Below, in pieces: positions 33,201 to 41,591 of a stretch of DNA of 64,000 nt (position 1 is the stretch's first letter; the number at the start of each line of letters is the position of its first letter). The DNA is from Heligmosomoides polygyrus polygyrus (taxonomy: Eukaryota > Nematoda > Chromadorea > Rhabditida > Heligmosomidae). The notes beneath the pieces were generated by a model that made no database searches, was not told where the DNA came from, and saw only the letters and a list, made by a program, of their open reading frames with translations. The stretch covers positions 108,022,221-108,086,220 of the forward strand of contig OX377202.1 in NCBI GenBank assembly GCA_947396885.1, given 5' to 3'. Position numbers and translations under genes: made by a program.

Positions 33201-33828
33201 AGCGCCGGCGCTGTCACTCCAGTCGCTCTTGTCGCTTGTTCATACTTGCCGGTTCTACGCACGCCGCGGACGCCACGCGTTGCGTTATGGTCGCTCTCGT
33301 CGCCCGTGCAAAACATGCAAATCGATTAAAACCGAGCGCGGACCGCCGAAAAGTGTTCATACTCGAACGCCGGACCTGTCGCTCCAGTCGCCTGTTCATA
33401 CTTCCGCACGCTGCGCTCTCTCGCTCTTGTCGCTGCTGTCGCGAAGTATGAACTGGCCCTCAGGAGAACCCTCCGACTAGAGTCAGCTGACCCTGCGGTG
33501 CTCGATTTTCTCTTCTCTTTTTTACGAGCTTATTCGCTTTGTTCAGTAGCCTGTTTTAGTTGTTTTGTTGCTCTTATTGTGGCTGCGTGTCTTTCTCATC
33601 TGCAACCGCATTGGCATGTATGTAATAAATGTAAAATATCAAATACTGGTTTACTTAACCATGTTTTGGGATAAACGCCTAGTATCTCTCACGTGTGCAT
33701 GTGGCAAACTTGGTGTGATCTACCACCGAACCACCAAATTTTAGTTTGACCGTACCTGGCAGGTATGCTTCGCTTTGTCGCTGAGCGTACACCACGGAGA
33801 CGACCACGGTTAGCCACAGCCACCGCAT
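20075..33828 (-). CDS. Modular secreted acidic protein, candidate proteoglycan (multi-exon)
   Basis: Eleven exons were assembled from consensus splice sites with matching phases: 33828-33756, 30460-30380, 30196-30107, 25559-25476, 25414-25331, 25227-25019, 24957-24798, 24737-24643, 22395-22341, 22275-21262, 20118-20075. Together they give 1989 bases (663 codons) without a stop; the true end was not found. Exon 1 encodes MRWLWLTVVVSVVYAQ, a signal peptide. The next four exons are 27-30 codons each and all phase 1-1. Three of them share a motif like APPRYTRPDSAPAIKG. Proline-rich exons follow (YNLPPPPEPEREP), then 338 acidic codons with GSG in acidic context (VEGSGSLEE, GEGSGES), the usual chondroitin or heparan sulphate attachment context. 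Introns range from 60 to 4547 bases, and the larger ones contain MITEs or a minisatellite. Function is inferred from composition only; I recognise no named family. Confidence 0.65.
20205..20958. mobile_element. FB1 fold-back element
   Basis: This is the cleanest FB1 copy in the window. The left arm holds gtttaagaaaaatttggtat, gccatgcactcgaaaagcaa and gattgatagtgtaaaa. The right arm holds their inverted, diverged counterparts, including cggacaagggcatagcgcaa and acatactaaaatttccc. It ends with ttcaattcgacgtgaaaatt. The arms are about 370 bases long. It lies in the last assembled intron of the modular secreted gene. Confidence 0.7.
21009..21170. mobile_element. Palindromic MITE, TTTATACTTC type, with internal duplication
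   Basis: The edges are ggccccgttcatacttcgac and gtcggaagcaaacggggcc. An extra inner right end, gtcgaagtatgaacgatcg, at about 21077-21095 suggests a nested or rearranged copy. The core is gatcgatcaatttggccac. Confidence 0.75.
21197..21230. repeat. (AAAT)n microsatellite
   Basis: About eight AAAT units. Read on the minus strand it would add YLFIYLFIYLF to the acidic exon of the secreted gene if the donor at 21261 were not used. That supports the view that the coding exon ends earlier. Confidence 0.85.
21262..22275 (-). CDS. Long acidic exon of the modular secreted gene
   Basis: The exon starts after a TTCCAG acceptor at 22276 and ends at the donor GAAG/GTGTGT at 21261, phase 1 on both sides. 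It encodes about 338 residues dominated by E, K, S, T and A, with no hydrophobic segment and no cysteine. GSG or SG in acidic context occurs at GGVEGSGSLEEVGGEGSGES near its start and at HGEGSGETY further on. If the donor is ignored, the frame runs to a stop at 21182-21184 through the AAAT microsatellite, which is less likely. Confidence 0.7.
22341..22395 (-). CDS. Small exon (18 codons) of the modular secreted gene
   Basis: A 55-base exon lies between a TTTTAG acceptor and an AAG/GTACTT donor. It reads ATSNVTTTAQPAGYQNPQ plus one base, starting in phase 0 and ending in phase 1. This fits both its neighbours exactly and links the acidic exon to the exons beyond the tandem array. Confidence 0.65.
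22440..24560. repeat. Intronic minisatellite, about 115-base units, 797-base higher-order repeat
   Basis: Each unit carries gaccaactacggtatgccta followed by ccgtaatcgac. In this, acggta and taccgt form a small hairpin. Units differ in the linker: cttgacgatgtc with ctagtgacctaccctttagt in some, gatacctatcg with ttttcacgatctacactcc in others. A block starting near 22744 recurs nearly unchanged near 23541, so an approximately 797-base segment was duplicated. The array lies wholly within the 2247-base intron 24642-22396 of the secreted gene. Short frames such as TNYGMPTV reflect the repeat and are not genes. Confidence 0.85.
24643..25227 (-). CDS. Three proline-rich exons of the modular secreted gene
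   Basis: Exon 25227-25019 follows a TTTCAG acceptor and ends at CACAG/GTAAAT. It contains EGPAGKEFKSVSDRPLKPEG and YVKYPPSSPPRAQ. Exon 24957-24798 starts TVVESYNLPPPPEPE and ends GKEDI-like (KEDI plus one base). Exon 24737-24643 reads EGPKSPPEGNAPSYPTDNGE and ends SSSNADR at GACAGG/GTAAGT. Phases are 1-0, 0-1 and 1-0 and join without a stop. The donor of the middle exon must be GC (GCAAGC), as no suitable GT exists before the stop. Confidence 0.6.
25331..25559 (-). CDS. Two paralogous 28-codon exons of the modular secreted gene
   Basis: Exons 25559-25476 and 25414-25331 are each 84 bases, phase 1-1, and follow near-identical acceptors ending TTGCACAG/AGCAC. They encode related modules: DSDGPPKYVRPDNAPATKG and SLKGPRKHIRPKEALGTKG. 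A third version is encoded at 30196-30107. Same phase, length and motif indicate duplication of one exon. The separating intron is 61 bases. Confidence 0.65.
25765..26127. mobile_element. Cluster of nested palindromic MITEs
   Basis: At 25765-25850 is one arm of the TTATACTTGCGCCGC type. At 25851-26127 an element of the TTTATACTTC type runs from ggccccgtttatacttccga to gtcgaagtataaacggctcc. It is interrupted at 25942-26080 by a TTTAGTG-ended element (cttagtgtgcacgcgatgcg to gcgcgcgcactaaacgagg). The younger element split the older one, giving a relative age order. Confidence 0.75.
26329..27858. mobile_element. TIR element of 1.5 kb, unknown superfamily
   Basis: Inverted repeats of about 88 bases lie at 26329-26416 and 27771-27858. 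The left begins actcgcgtctaaagcgacat and ends gatcgttgcgggacc; the right is its near-perfect complement. Inside I see no transposase. A 67-codon plus-strand frame (26603-26806) has a hydrophobic start (FLKFLFLCSFVVFGLADG) but no further support. It lies in the 4.5 kb intron of the secreted gene. Confidence 0.65.
26995..27105. repeat. Two-copy tandem repeat, about 55 bases
   Basis: The phrase tggtagttaggggaagggtc followed by accatagcataccgtgag appears twice in direct order with a few changes. At 27188-27255, ggaaggagctccaggatgta and its inverse tacatcctggagtcccttcc-like partner form a hairpin, so this part of the TIR element is structured. Confidence 0.6.
28344..28682. mobile_element. GTTATACTTCGGCGAC MITE, nearly complete
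   Basis: The edges are taggcatgtgttatacttcg and cgaagtataacatatgcctt. An internal copy of the terminal motif, gggagtatagtacccccgcc, lies at about 28574. The arms contain ctctcgcctgcactctattt mirrored by gagagaaacagagtgcacgc. Open frames on both strands arise from the palindrome. Confidence 0.8.
29308..29565. mobile_element. Two adjacent palindromic MITEs with different ends
   Basis: A TTTAGTG-ended element at 29308-29428 (gtttagtgtgcgcgcgatgc to cgtacacactaag) abuts a TTTATACTTC-type element at 29429-29565 (gtcccgtttatacttccgac to gtcgaagtataaacggggcc). Both share the core ccaaattgatcga or gaaattgatcgagcgacgcg. A further partial copy lies at 28806-28870. Confidence 0.8.
30107..30460 (-). CDS. 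Two 5' exons of the modular secreted gene
   Basis: Exon 30460-30380 (81 bases) follows TTTACAG and ends GGAG/GTATCG. It reads DESDLPKASKISGEANKVKA and on to VSDGG. Exon 30196-30107 (90 bases) follows TTATCAG and ends AAAG/GTAAAA. It reads SSPTAPRKSSYEPDAPPRYT then RPDSAPAIKG. Both are phase 1-1. Reading past either donor soon meets a stop or loses the pattern. They join the signal peptide exon and the 25559-25331 modules without a frameshift. Confidence 0.6.
30461..31074. other. No exon recognised; long poly-G tract
   Basis: This is part of the 3.3 kb first intron of the secreted gene. The only notable feature is a run of 15 G at 30774-30788. Open frames here have no recognisable domain. Confidence 0.35.
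31075..31430. mobile_element. MITE, CCGGATTCATCAACGA family, copy 1
   Basis: The left edge gagcccggattcatcaacga and the right edge tttgttggtgaatccgggcc are inverted. Two other elements, at 39849-40023 and 56061-56439, have the same ends with unrelated interiors. Confidence 0.65.
31431..33097. other. No gene recognised
   Basis: Intron of the secreted gene. At 31950-32190 the phrase cgctgacgctcggcgtcaac and ctgccctattcttcatcatt resemble parts of the GC-rich palindromes at 13885-14366 and 28260-28330, so an old copy may lie there. No convincing exon was found. Confidence 0.3.
33098..33462. mobile_element. Compound palindromic MITE, TTCATACTTC type
   Basis: The outer edges are ggtcctttgttcatacttcg and cgaagtatgaactggccct. 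The terminal motif also occurs internally near 33190, 33238, 33355 and 33392, together with ccagtcgctcttgtcgct. This suggests several copies inserted into or recombined with each other. Confidence 0.65.
33756..33828 (-). CDS. First exon (signal peptide) of the modular secreted gene
   Basis: The ATG at 33828 starts MRWLWLTVVVSVVYAQRQSE, a short basic residue then a hydrophobic core and an A-x-A-like VYAQ cleavage region, typical of secretion. The exon ends CCAG/GTACGG in phase 1, matching the start phase of the exon at 30460. The 3.3 kb gap to that exon makes the link inferential. Confidence 0.55.
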
Positions 33829-34172
33829 TGTCGCAAAGAAGAGTCCTGAACACCAGAGGCCATGTGGCATCAGATGAAACTCATTGAATGAATAACGAAA
33901 AGCTTCAAGCATGTCGAGGGAAGGGAAGCTCTCTCCAATGAGTCTAAAAGTCACAAAAGGAGACGTTGGAGGGAAGCACAACCGATGGAGCTGATTTCTA
34001 CCTTTAGAATAAATCCCTGTAAACTGCGTTCTACAAATGTGGACGAGGTAGGCAGCTCACTGGATTCATAAGGCTGTCATAGAAAAATGGCGGTGGTCCA
34101 CTTTGGCAACCACCTGTACGGTTCGTCGCTCTTTTGTAACTTTGCTGTCGGCTCCTTCCTCTACTTTCCTTT

Positions 34173-35034
34173 CAAGAAAAGGTTGTCAACTCTAGGTGAC
34201 CTTTTGCGATGCCATTTTGACAGGATGTAGGGCGGGGAGCGGAGTCCCCAATTACAGTTAGTTTTGCTGAACACTTTTTAAAGAACTGGAAAAAGAGGTG
34301 TAAAAGCGTGTGCGCAACAATCGTCAACCCTATGAAACCCTACGAGATGTGCATCCGAGGCGCAGTGAGTAGCAGTGCCGCCTCATAGAAGCACATCAGC
34401 GGGCCTTTGAGTTCGAGTCCGCGTACTGTCAACATTTTTGCATTTAGTTTGTTGTTATTACGCTTTCTAATAATCACAGGAGATAATTTTAGACCATCAA
34501 CGCTTGCAACAAACGAAGGCTGTCTACTTGCGCCCTCATATTTGCTAGTTTTTCAACGATGCGTATCTGCACCACCACCATATCATACCGTATCACCAAT
34601 GATACCGTAGCGATAGCAATAAGACATTTTATTTTCAGAGAAATGATATGGTGTAGATACGGATCGTTAAAAAAACTAGCACATATGAAGGCGCAAATAG
34701 ACAGCTTGGGATTGTTGTAAGCATTTCTGGTCTAAAATTGACTCCTGTGATCGCGAGAAAGCGTAATAACAACAAACTAATATGTGCAAAAATACTGGCA
34801 ATACGTGAACTCGAACTCAAAAGCACGTCAGTGTGCTCCTATGAGGCGGCACTCCTATCGACTGCGCCAGGAAGGCACATCTCGCGTAGTGCTCGAAGAG
34901 GTTGACGAATGTTGCGCACACGTTTCACACCCCTTTTTCAGGTCTTTAAAAGACGTTCAGCAAAAACTAACTGTGGTTCTGAACCCCGCTCAAAAACTCA
35001 CCTTGAGTTGGGAACCTCTCCTTGTTAGGAATAG
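34173..35034. mobile_element. Palindromic element with tRNA-like sequence in both arms
   Basis: The left edge tcaagaaaaggttgtcaact is mirrored by the right edge gagttgggaacctctccttg. Each arm contains a tRNA-like module: cgaggcgcagtgagtagcag with gagttcgagtccg (B box) on the plus strand near 34353-34425, and the inverse near 34806-34875. Both arms also share gctgaacac-ttttaaag. The same architecture is seen at 51235-52012. No coding sequence. Confidence 0.75.
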
Positions 35035-35094
35035 TACTTTGTATGATGAAATGGAGTTTACACGGGTAGTGTAGCCAACACACTCGACTTTTGC

Positions 35095-35140
35095 AGGCTT
35101 TGAAGAAGGCGAGGGCGCCGAAACTCAAACCGAAATAAAC
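35095..35140 (+). ncRNA. Diverged hammerhead-like motif
   Basis: The sequence TTGAAGA, hairpin GGCG-AGG-GCGCC-like, GAAAC parallels the motif at 4622-4646. The first C of the core is T here and no Penelope coding sequence adjoins it, so it is probably the remnant of a severely truncated element tail. Confidence 0.3.
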
Positions 35141-35214
35141 CGTGCAACAACCTTAGTGGTAGCAACAGGTCGACGGATGCGTCATATTTGTTCATAAAAA
35201 GTCAAGCCAGCGGG

Positions 35215-35410
35215 TATATGTCGCAAAGACGGACAGCATTGGGAGGTAGGATTGTCCCATCCAATCAGACCGTATTCAATGGGCGTGCCATTCAAGGAGG
35301 GAGTGTACAGTTGGTACCCTGATCGGCTGGCTTGTGCTCAGTCTGTGCTCTACTTCGTTATTATTGGCTGGCGCGCTCCCACCTACTCACCTTCACGACA
35401 TGTACCAGAC
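35215..35410. mobile_element. MITE, ATGTCGCG family, copy 2
   Basis: The left end is tatatgtcgcaaagacggac and the right end ctcaccttcacgacatgtac. The interior phrases ccaatcagaccgtattcaat and ttattattggctggcgcg match the copies at 3043-3237 and 42155-42350. Confidence 0.75.
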
Positions 35411-35629
35411 GACGATCAAAAGACTGAGTGGACTTGTTTCTGAAGAGACCCAAGACTCTATCGTTGTACCATGAATAAGTACTGGGCCATTCTGGCACAG
35501 TCTAAAGCGATAAGCGAATAGAGGCCCACCAAGGACTCAACAATGCAGCGAAAACAGAAAACAATAGAAAATGAAGGGAAACGCTGGCAGAAGGCATTGA
35601 TATTAGGCGGTAAAGAGTCGAAATGCAAG

Positions 35630-35690
35630 CAAGAGCCTCCGCCTCCTCCGACTGCTCTACCACACGCCCTATGTGGACCGTCTACGCTTT
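35630..35690 (-). mobile_element. SINE head fragment
   Basis: The minus strand reads a diverged GTGTGGTAGAGCAGTCGGAGGA, matching the A-box end of the SINE family. The rest of the element is missing. Confidence 0.5.
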
Positions 35691-35751
35691 CAAATTGCCT
35701 TCATAACATCTCGTAGAGGTAATAGAGGAAAACAGATTAGACTAACGCCTG

Positions 35752-35952
35752 TACATGTCGCGAACGTGGGCAGCTTTGGTAGGCGGGAGCGCGCCAGTCA
35801 ATAATAACCAAGCAGAGCACAGACCGAGCACATGCCAATGGATCACGGTACCGACTGTGTACGCCCTCTCTGAATGGCACGCCCATTCAATGCAGTCTTA
35901 TTGGATGGGGCGTTCCCATATCCCAATGCTGCCCGACTCCGCGACATATACT
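35752..35952. mobile_element. MITE, ATGTCGCG family, copy 3 (inverted relative to copy 2)
   Basis: It starts acatgtcgcgaacgtgggca and ends gcccgactccgcgacatata. The interior has aataataaccaagcagagca and cccattcaatgcagtcttat in the opposite order to copy 2. The inverted ends are about 35 bases. Confidence 0.75.
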
Positions 35953-37674
35953 CTAACGCTATACTTTGTCCCTATCCTTAGTCTTCCTAATGCCAGCTAT
36001 TTAGTACAGGCGAAGTACCACTACTTTAGTTGAAGGTGTCTATTCTAAGAAGCACTTCTACGAAAAATTAAGAAAAGAAAAGAATCAAACGGATGAAACT
36101 ACAAGCTCCGGAGCACGAGTAGACAAAGCTCCAGTGAGAACTAGCGAAGAAGTGATGAAACTACCGTACTAAACAGTAAGCAAACATACTGCTACCACGT
36201 CGAGAGGGATGACCAGTGCCGGCGGCGAGGGCGGAGTGCGAGAAATCCGCTGCGAAATCCTGATGTCGGTGGTCGGCGATCATCGGAGCCGATAGGACCG
36301 GCACAAAGTCAACTAACAACACTACATGCGGGACGGGATTTCTTGACGTTGTGTGATCGTTGTCGCCGGCGATCAGCACGCTAGGCTCATTAGGACAGCG
36401 TTGAACAGGCTTACTAACTGCTGGGAATAGCACACATTCCTCTGAGAGAAGCGCTAACGACTCTCGTGGAGGTGGCCGTAAGACGTTCCAGTAGTTTGCT
36501 CTCGTTAATGACTTCTCCTATGGGCAAGGAAGAAGCCAGATTCGGCATTTTGGAATGCGCCACGAACTCAATTTCAACCTGTGATCGATCCTTCAGTGCA
36601 TGTACAGCTGAAGAAAACCTATTGACATTCATCAGTCATTCCTCTCAAAAAACCTATCTCGCAACTATAGCCGACCTAGATACCCTGTAGGCGGAATCGA
36701 AGAAACCGGAGAGACGCGCAAGCGTAATCTCCTGCCTACTGAGCTGTGTTTGTCTGAGTGACATAAGGATCGGAACAGGAGCTCCTGACCTCTCGTGAGA
36801 TCCTACAAAAAGAAGTCTCCTAAAGAGCAGATCAGAAGAGTTAAGACAAACTTCAACCGAGATGCTACTCATGTATACAGCTACCTAACCAGCTTAGCTG
36901 AGCAACCTTTACGAAGGAAGGAGAAAACTTGGTGATGAAAGAGGTAAAGGATACAGCGAGGAAGAACCATAGGCCTGACGTGCTCAATAGCAGAGTTAAA
37001 GGTTCTAGACGAACTGTAGCTGTGCTACGGGCTATGGCCGCCGGCCTTACAGCCCGGGCTTCTGCCCTTTTCGCCGCCCATGTCGAGCAGGTCTGAAACT
37101 CCGCCTTTTCGTCGTGTTCTTGACATATTACAAAGACAAATGGCTAGGCTGGAAGCCACCGCACCTCGTTCAGCTTGTCTAAGCCAAAATTTCATTTTAC
37201 CGAGAGCTTTCTAGGTAATGCGCGAGTCGTTAGGTAAACTGCAATTAGGTGTTAGGAGAAGGGAATTCACAAGGAATATGTTAACGATTTTTCGGCTTCA
37301 GCATCAGCACAATGCATTGGGTTGTTCGACAATCAATGTCGTTTTTCTCTTAAATAGATGGCGTGAACTGTATATTTTATATAACAATTATTACGCGGCT
37401 TATACTATATCTTATCCAGTTCTGAAGGCTACGCTTTAGATTATCTTCTATCGGAAACCGAGCGTCATTGGTGAACAGATGAGAACAAATAAGTTGAAAA
37501 TGGACAGCCAAAGAGAGCATTATCCGAATTTTTATTGAGGTGCCCATTATTTCAAATAAAATGTCACGATGACGGGTCTCATTTTGAATTGTATTGCTCA
37601 GTCGCTCTGGGCTGTGAATAAGACCATCTGATCGAGCTTCATACTGTTTGTGGTCACATGTCAAGCTTAGACAG
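35953..37674. other. No gene recognised
   Basis: This 1.7 kb holds no exon with convincing context. A short piece near 36553-36585 (ggaatgcgccacgaactc) resembles the tail half of the SINE. Overlapping open frames on both strands are short and featureless. Confidence 0.3.
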
Positions 37675-37956
37675 GATAAAAGGATAAGAGACGGACTCAC
37701 TCCATCCCTCTTGGAATGCGCCACGCATTTTACTTCTACGTGATCTCGAAAGGGAATTTGAATGCGTAGTTGGCCTATACAATGCTTTTCGATGAACAAT
37801 CCAGTGCTTTATCCTTCCCAGACAAGTCTGGTACCAATTCACCGACCCCAGAGGGATGGAAGGCTTGGTTGGCCTGGGCGGGAAATCCGAACCAGGAGCT
37901 TGGTATCGGGTGCAGGCGACAGCCGGCGCCTCCTCCGACTGCGCTCCACGCGCCCC
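37675..37956 (-). mobile_element. tRNA-derived SINE copy
   Basis: A full-length but diverged copy with the tail ggataagagacggactcact and a degenerate head (GGGGCGCGTGGAGCGCAGTCGG on the minus strand). The GGTTCGGATTTCCCGCCCAG B-box region is intact. Both spurious frames seen in other copies are partly open. Confidence 0.85.
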
Positions 37957-38199
37957 TCTATCATATGTTGTACCATAAACAATACCGGGCCATTTTGGCA
38001 CAGTCTAAAGCGAATAAACGAATAGAGGCTCACCTACACGCGCCTAACAAACATTATTCACTGATATAAAGATCAGTTTGTTGGATCACCTTTTGCCACC
38101 TTTCGATAAGTCGCAAAATTCTATGTTCGATAAAGCTTTGGTTTTTAAAAGCAAAGAAGCGATGTACCTCATTTTTAACGGTTGATCGGAATCAAGAGG

Positions 38200-38440
38200 T
38201 TTGCCGAATTTTTCTTGAATTGTTTTAATTGATCAATTGTTTTGCCAAATTTTCCTTGGATAAGAATTATTCGAATCATCTTATTAAGTCTGTAGTTTAA
38301 CCTGCCTGAATCCCATCTCGATTTGGAAAAGCTCTTCAAAGTTCAAAAATCTTAGGCTAGATAAAATAGGGTCCAATTTGCCGGAAGGTGTTCAGTTTAA
38401 TTAGAAAATTGTCCAATTAAACGTGAAAGTGGTGCAAATA
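38200..38440. mobile_element. FB1 fold-back fragment (right arm)
   Basis: The order atctcgatttggaaaagctc, aaatcttaggctaga, gtccaatttgccgg, gtccaattaaacgtgaaagt follows the right arm of FB1. A second small fragment with gtgtccaatttgaagcgaaa lies at 39440-39605. Left arms are missing. Confidence 0.5.
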
Positions 38441-39058
38441 AATAAACTCGGAACTCTACCTTTTTTTTAGCAATGACAGCGAGTTTCGATGGTTCAGTTC
38501 ACGTCCGTTTCCTAGATGTTCAACACATACGCAAGTCATAGATCACGCTTTACCTCAAACTTGGGTAAGTAAACCCACAGTATAGATATACCACATTTAT
38601 CGTATGATGAAAGCACCTTAAATCCAACGTGTGAGAGCTTAAAATAAGAAATAACTGAAAAATACAATGAGATGAGCACGATGTGGATTTTCCAGAATAC
38701 CGGCTTTTATACTGTTTTTTTGTTCGCGTAGCGCAATTGTCTGATAATGCCCAGAACTAAATTCTTTTGCAATATCCCACGAGTCGTCCTATGATCGCGA
38801 GAAAGTCACGATAATTAGCATTTTCACTTACCTTAAGTGAGTAAGGGCGATTCGGTAATGCTTCAGCTCAACCCTACCATCAATGTACTTCTATCGGGTC
38901 GGGACTCAGAGCGAGAGTCTGCATCCTCCTGGAAAGATCAAATCTCAACTTGTATAAGCATATGTATCTACTAAACGATGCCTCAAAATGTACGACGTTC
39001 AAGCCAGAAGTATAGATAGAGCTATATAGACAGGTGTTGCTGCGTGCCTAGGAAACAT

Positions 39059-39358
39059 AAGGATAAGGATAAGGATAAAGGACGGCGTTACTCAATCCCT
39101 TCTGGGATGCGCCAGCGCATTCTACTTCTACGGGATGTCGTGGAGGCGACATGAATGCGTATTTGGCCATACAATGACTTGCGGTGGCCAGCCGATGAAC
39201 AAGTCAGCGCTCTATCCTTCCCAGACAAGTCTGGTACCAATTCACCGACCCCGGAGGGATGGAAGGCTTGGTTGGCCTGGGCGGGAAATCCGAACCAGGA
39301 ACCTGGTATCGGGTGCACGCCACAGTCGCGCCTCCTCCGACTGCGCTACACGCGCCCT
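39059..39358 (-). mobile_element. tRNA-derived SINE, well-preserved copy
   Basis: Minus strand from 39358: GGGCGCGTGTAGCGCAGTCG with A box TAGCGCAGTCGG, then GGTTCGGATTTCCCGCCC as B-box region, an internal body of about 200 bases, and a tail of repeated ATCCTT-like units (plus strand ggataaggataaggataaag). This layout, polymerase III promoter then body then short simple tail, is that of a tRNA-derived SINE. Copies at 42404-42703 and 58772-59067 are nearly identical to it. Confidence 0.9.
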
Positions 39359-39848
39359 CTACGAAACATATGTGCGACCAATTGTAGAGTCGGGAACAAC
39401 TATCCTTGGAAGAAAAAACATTTGCCTCTTGGGATAGGACATTTTTCTTGCATGACATTTTTTTAATTCGGAAAGTGTTCGACTTCATCTTGAAGGTGCT
39501 CGTTTTGATCTGGATGGAATTAAGCTTAATTTCAATGATTTTAAAAATCAAACTTGCTTTAAAAAGTGTCCAATTTGAAGCGAAAATGCTACAAATCTGT
39601 CTTCAATCCTAAAAATGCCATCAACTATAGAAAGTAGAGAAACATGAGGATAGGATCGATTGCGTTCCATTGGTTTCAATAAATAGGGGTCTCTCAAAGT
39701 TTGGGAATAATTCTCCAGGCCACTACAAAAGCTTGTCCAAAAAACTTGCTCGAGATATGAATTAAGTGATAAAAAAGTTAAACTTTCCGGAGAATTTTGA
39801 ACACTTGCAGAAGTTTCGTTAAGGCAATTTAACGGTAATTATCTGACC

Positions 39849-40023
39849 TGGGGCCGGATTCATCAACGACTTACGTAACTTTAACGGAGAATTTTAGCCG
39901 ATATGGTAAGCGATAACCCGCGTTAAAAGCTAAGATAACGCGGCTTATCGCTTACCGTATCACTTTGATAAGCTTACAATTCTTCGTTAAAGTTACGTAG
40001 GTCGTTGATGAATCCGGCCCCTG
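39849..40023. mobile_element. MITE, CCGGATTCATCAACGA family, copy 2
   Basis: A nearly perfect 175-base palindrome. The left is ggggccggattcatcaacga then cttacgtaactttaacg; the right is cgttaaagttacgtaggtcg then ttgatgaatccggcccc. The centre is gttaaaagctaagataac. Confidence 0.85.
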
Positions 40024-40025
40024 GA

Positions 40026-40880
40026 TACGACACTTGGTAGTCTCAACTCTTGTGACCCTAATATCCAGTTCACGGTAGAGTCTCCGGATGAAAATGGGTT
40101 CTTCTCGTTCCTCAATACCAAGGTTCCGATCTACCATGACCGCAAGTAATTCGTTTGGTATAAGAAACCTGCATCCCAGAGTGTTTTGCTACACTCCCGA
40201 CGTGCACATCCCTTGTAAAGTGAATGTGATAAGAAACCTTTTCGCCACGGAGGATAAAACGTGTACTGAAGAATCTATGGAACAAGAGGCGAACATTTCG
40301 AGAATACTGGAAAAAAATGGCTACACCACAGCAGAAACCAGGTCTTGGCGACCAAATTCATCCCGGGGGGAGGCGCACCGTTGTCCTACCGTACGTTAAT
40401 AACAAATTGCCATGGACGTCAACCGAGTTGTGAAAGCGTCAGGACTCCCAGCTAAACTCGTTTTTCGACTACGACCAACTCTGAGCAGCCTGCTTACTAT
40501 GAAGAGAAATGTGGCCGAAGCAACTGCCCGTATTGCACAACCAATAAAATCTATCAAATACGTGGCACTGCGTATCAGGGCACATGCGAAGGTTATGGTC
40601 AGGACTATATGGGAGAAACTATGCGGCCTCTTTACAAACGCCTGAACGAGCATGTACGAGTGTTGTGAAGCCCCGCTTCTCATCCTACGAACAGCTTTTC
40701 GCGACACCGCATCCTTCACCACACTCATGAAGACCCTCCTGCAATTATAGTTAACGTATTACACCGCTCACTGATAACCCCGCTATAAAGAAACCTGCTC
40801 GAAGCCCTCGTAATAAAGAGGCCGAACCCCAAAATTAATAATAGGGATGAGCAGACCGAGGCGCTGAGGCTTATCTTGTA
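40026..40880 (+). pseudogene. Penelope-like retroelement, frameshifted 3' coding relic
   Basis: Pieces in different frames follow the order of a Penelope-like protein. At 40035-40140 is FTVESPDENGFFSFLNTKV, the end of the reverse transcriptase. At 40150-40310 follow YKKP-, HIPCKVNVIRNLF- and ILEKNGY-like pieces. At 40504-40655 one frame reads CGRSNCPYC then YGQDYMGETMRPLYKRLNEH, the GIY-YIG endonuclease with its cysteines and GET motif. At 40790-40865 LEALVIKRPNPKINNRDEQT gives the end of the domain. At least three frameshifts and several stops break it. It belongs to a different lineage from the fragment at 4036 because the linker before YMGET is longer. Confidence 0.75.
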
Positions 40881-41591
40881 GTGATTAAGAAGATCAGCGG
40901 CAATATTGTTTACAGTAACTTTATTTGTAAGGAGCATCGCTGTGGTGAGGCTCTGTTAGCGAGGCCCGCTTGGTTAGTATTTAACGTTATTATTGTATGT
41001 CTTCGGTATTCCGCGTGGGGCGTATTGTTCGCGGGTTTGTCTTGCAGCCCACTGCCTCGCCTAGTTCAATTGATTCGAAAGGAATGGCTAAGTCTCTGGA
41101 ACGTTCGATGAGACTATTTAAAGCCAACACTCTAGTTAGTGCTCAGGATTTGCCTCTTTGTTTTGTTCGTTGTTTGTCTCGAAGTTCCGTTCATGCAGTT
41201 TTTTCCATTTTCTTAACGTACGAAGATTGACCGCGGGGATCGCTGTTAGTGAGATAGCGTCGCACAGTTTGCTGTGTGTTTGCAAGAATTTCTGATATTC
41301 GATGGAGTTTTTTGATGATATTGGTTCTTGACTGTGGTAGTGCATGGGGTCGAATGTTTATTTGTGGAACATATCCTAAGAACAGGTTAGTTCCTTTACA
41401 CATTCTTATAAAGTCAGCCTTCCTTACTGAGGAGAACCGGGACTGACTTTATATTGTTCGTTTTTGTTATTGTCCGTCTAAGGGTGAGGGTCGAAACGGA
41501 CAATATCTGGTTCACCCATTCCTTTACTTTCTTTTTGTTTTGCTTTCTTCTTAATTTATGATGGTAATCATTACAGGTAATCTTATTAAAG

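Noticed and set aside
39135..39466. Plus- and minus-strand frames reading like [17 protein letters not shown] or [18 protein letters not shown], here and at 8520, 37770, 42378, 58351-59072 and 63640
   Set aside because: They lie wholly within copies of the tRNA-derived SINE, occur on both strands and change frame from copy to copy. They are translations of a repeat, not proteins.
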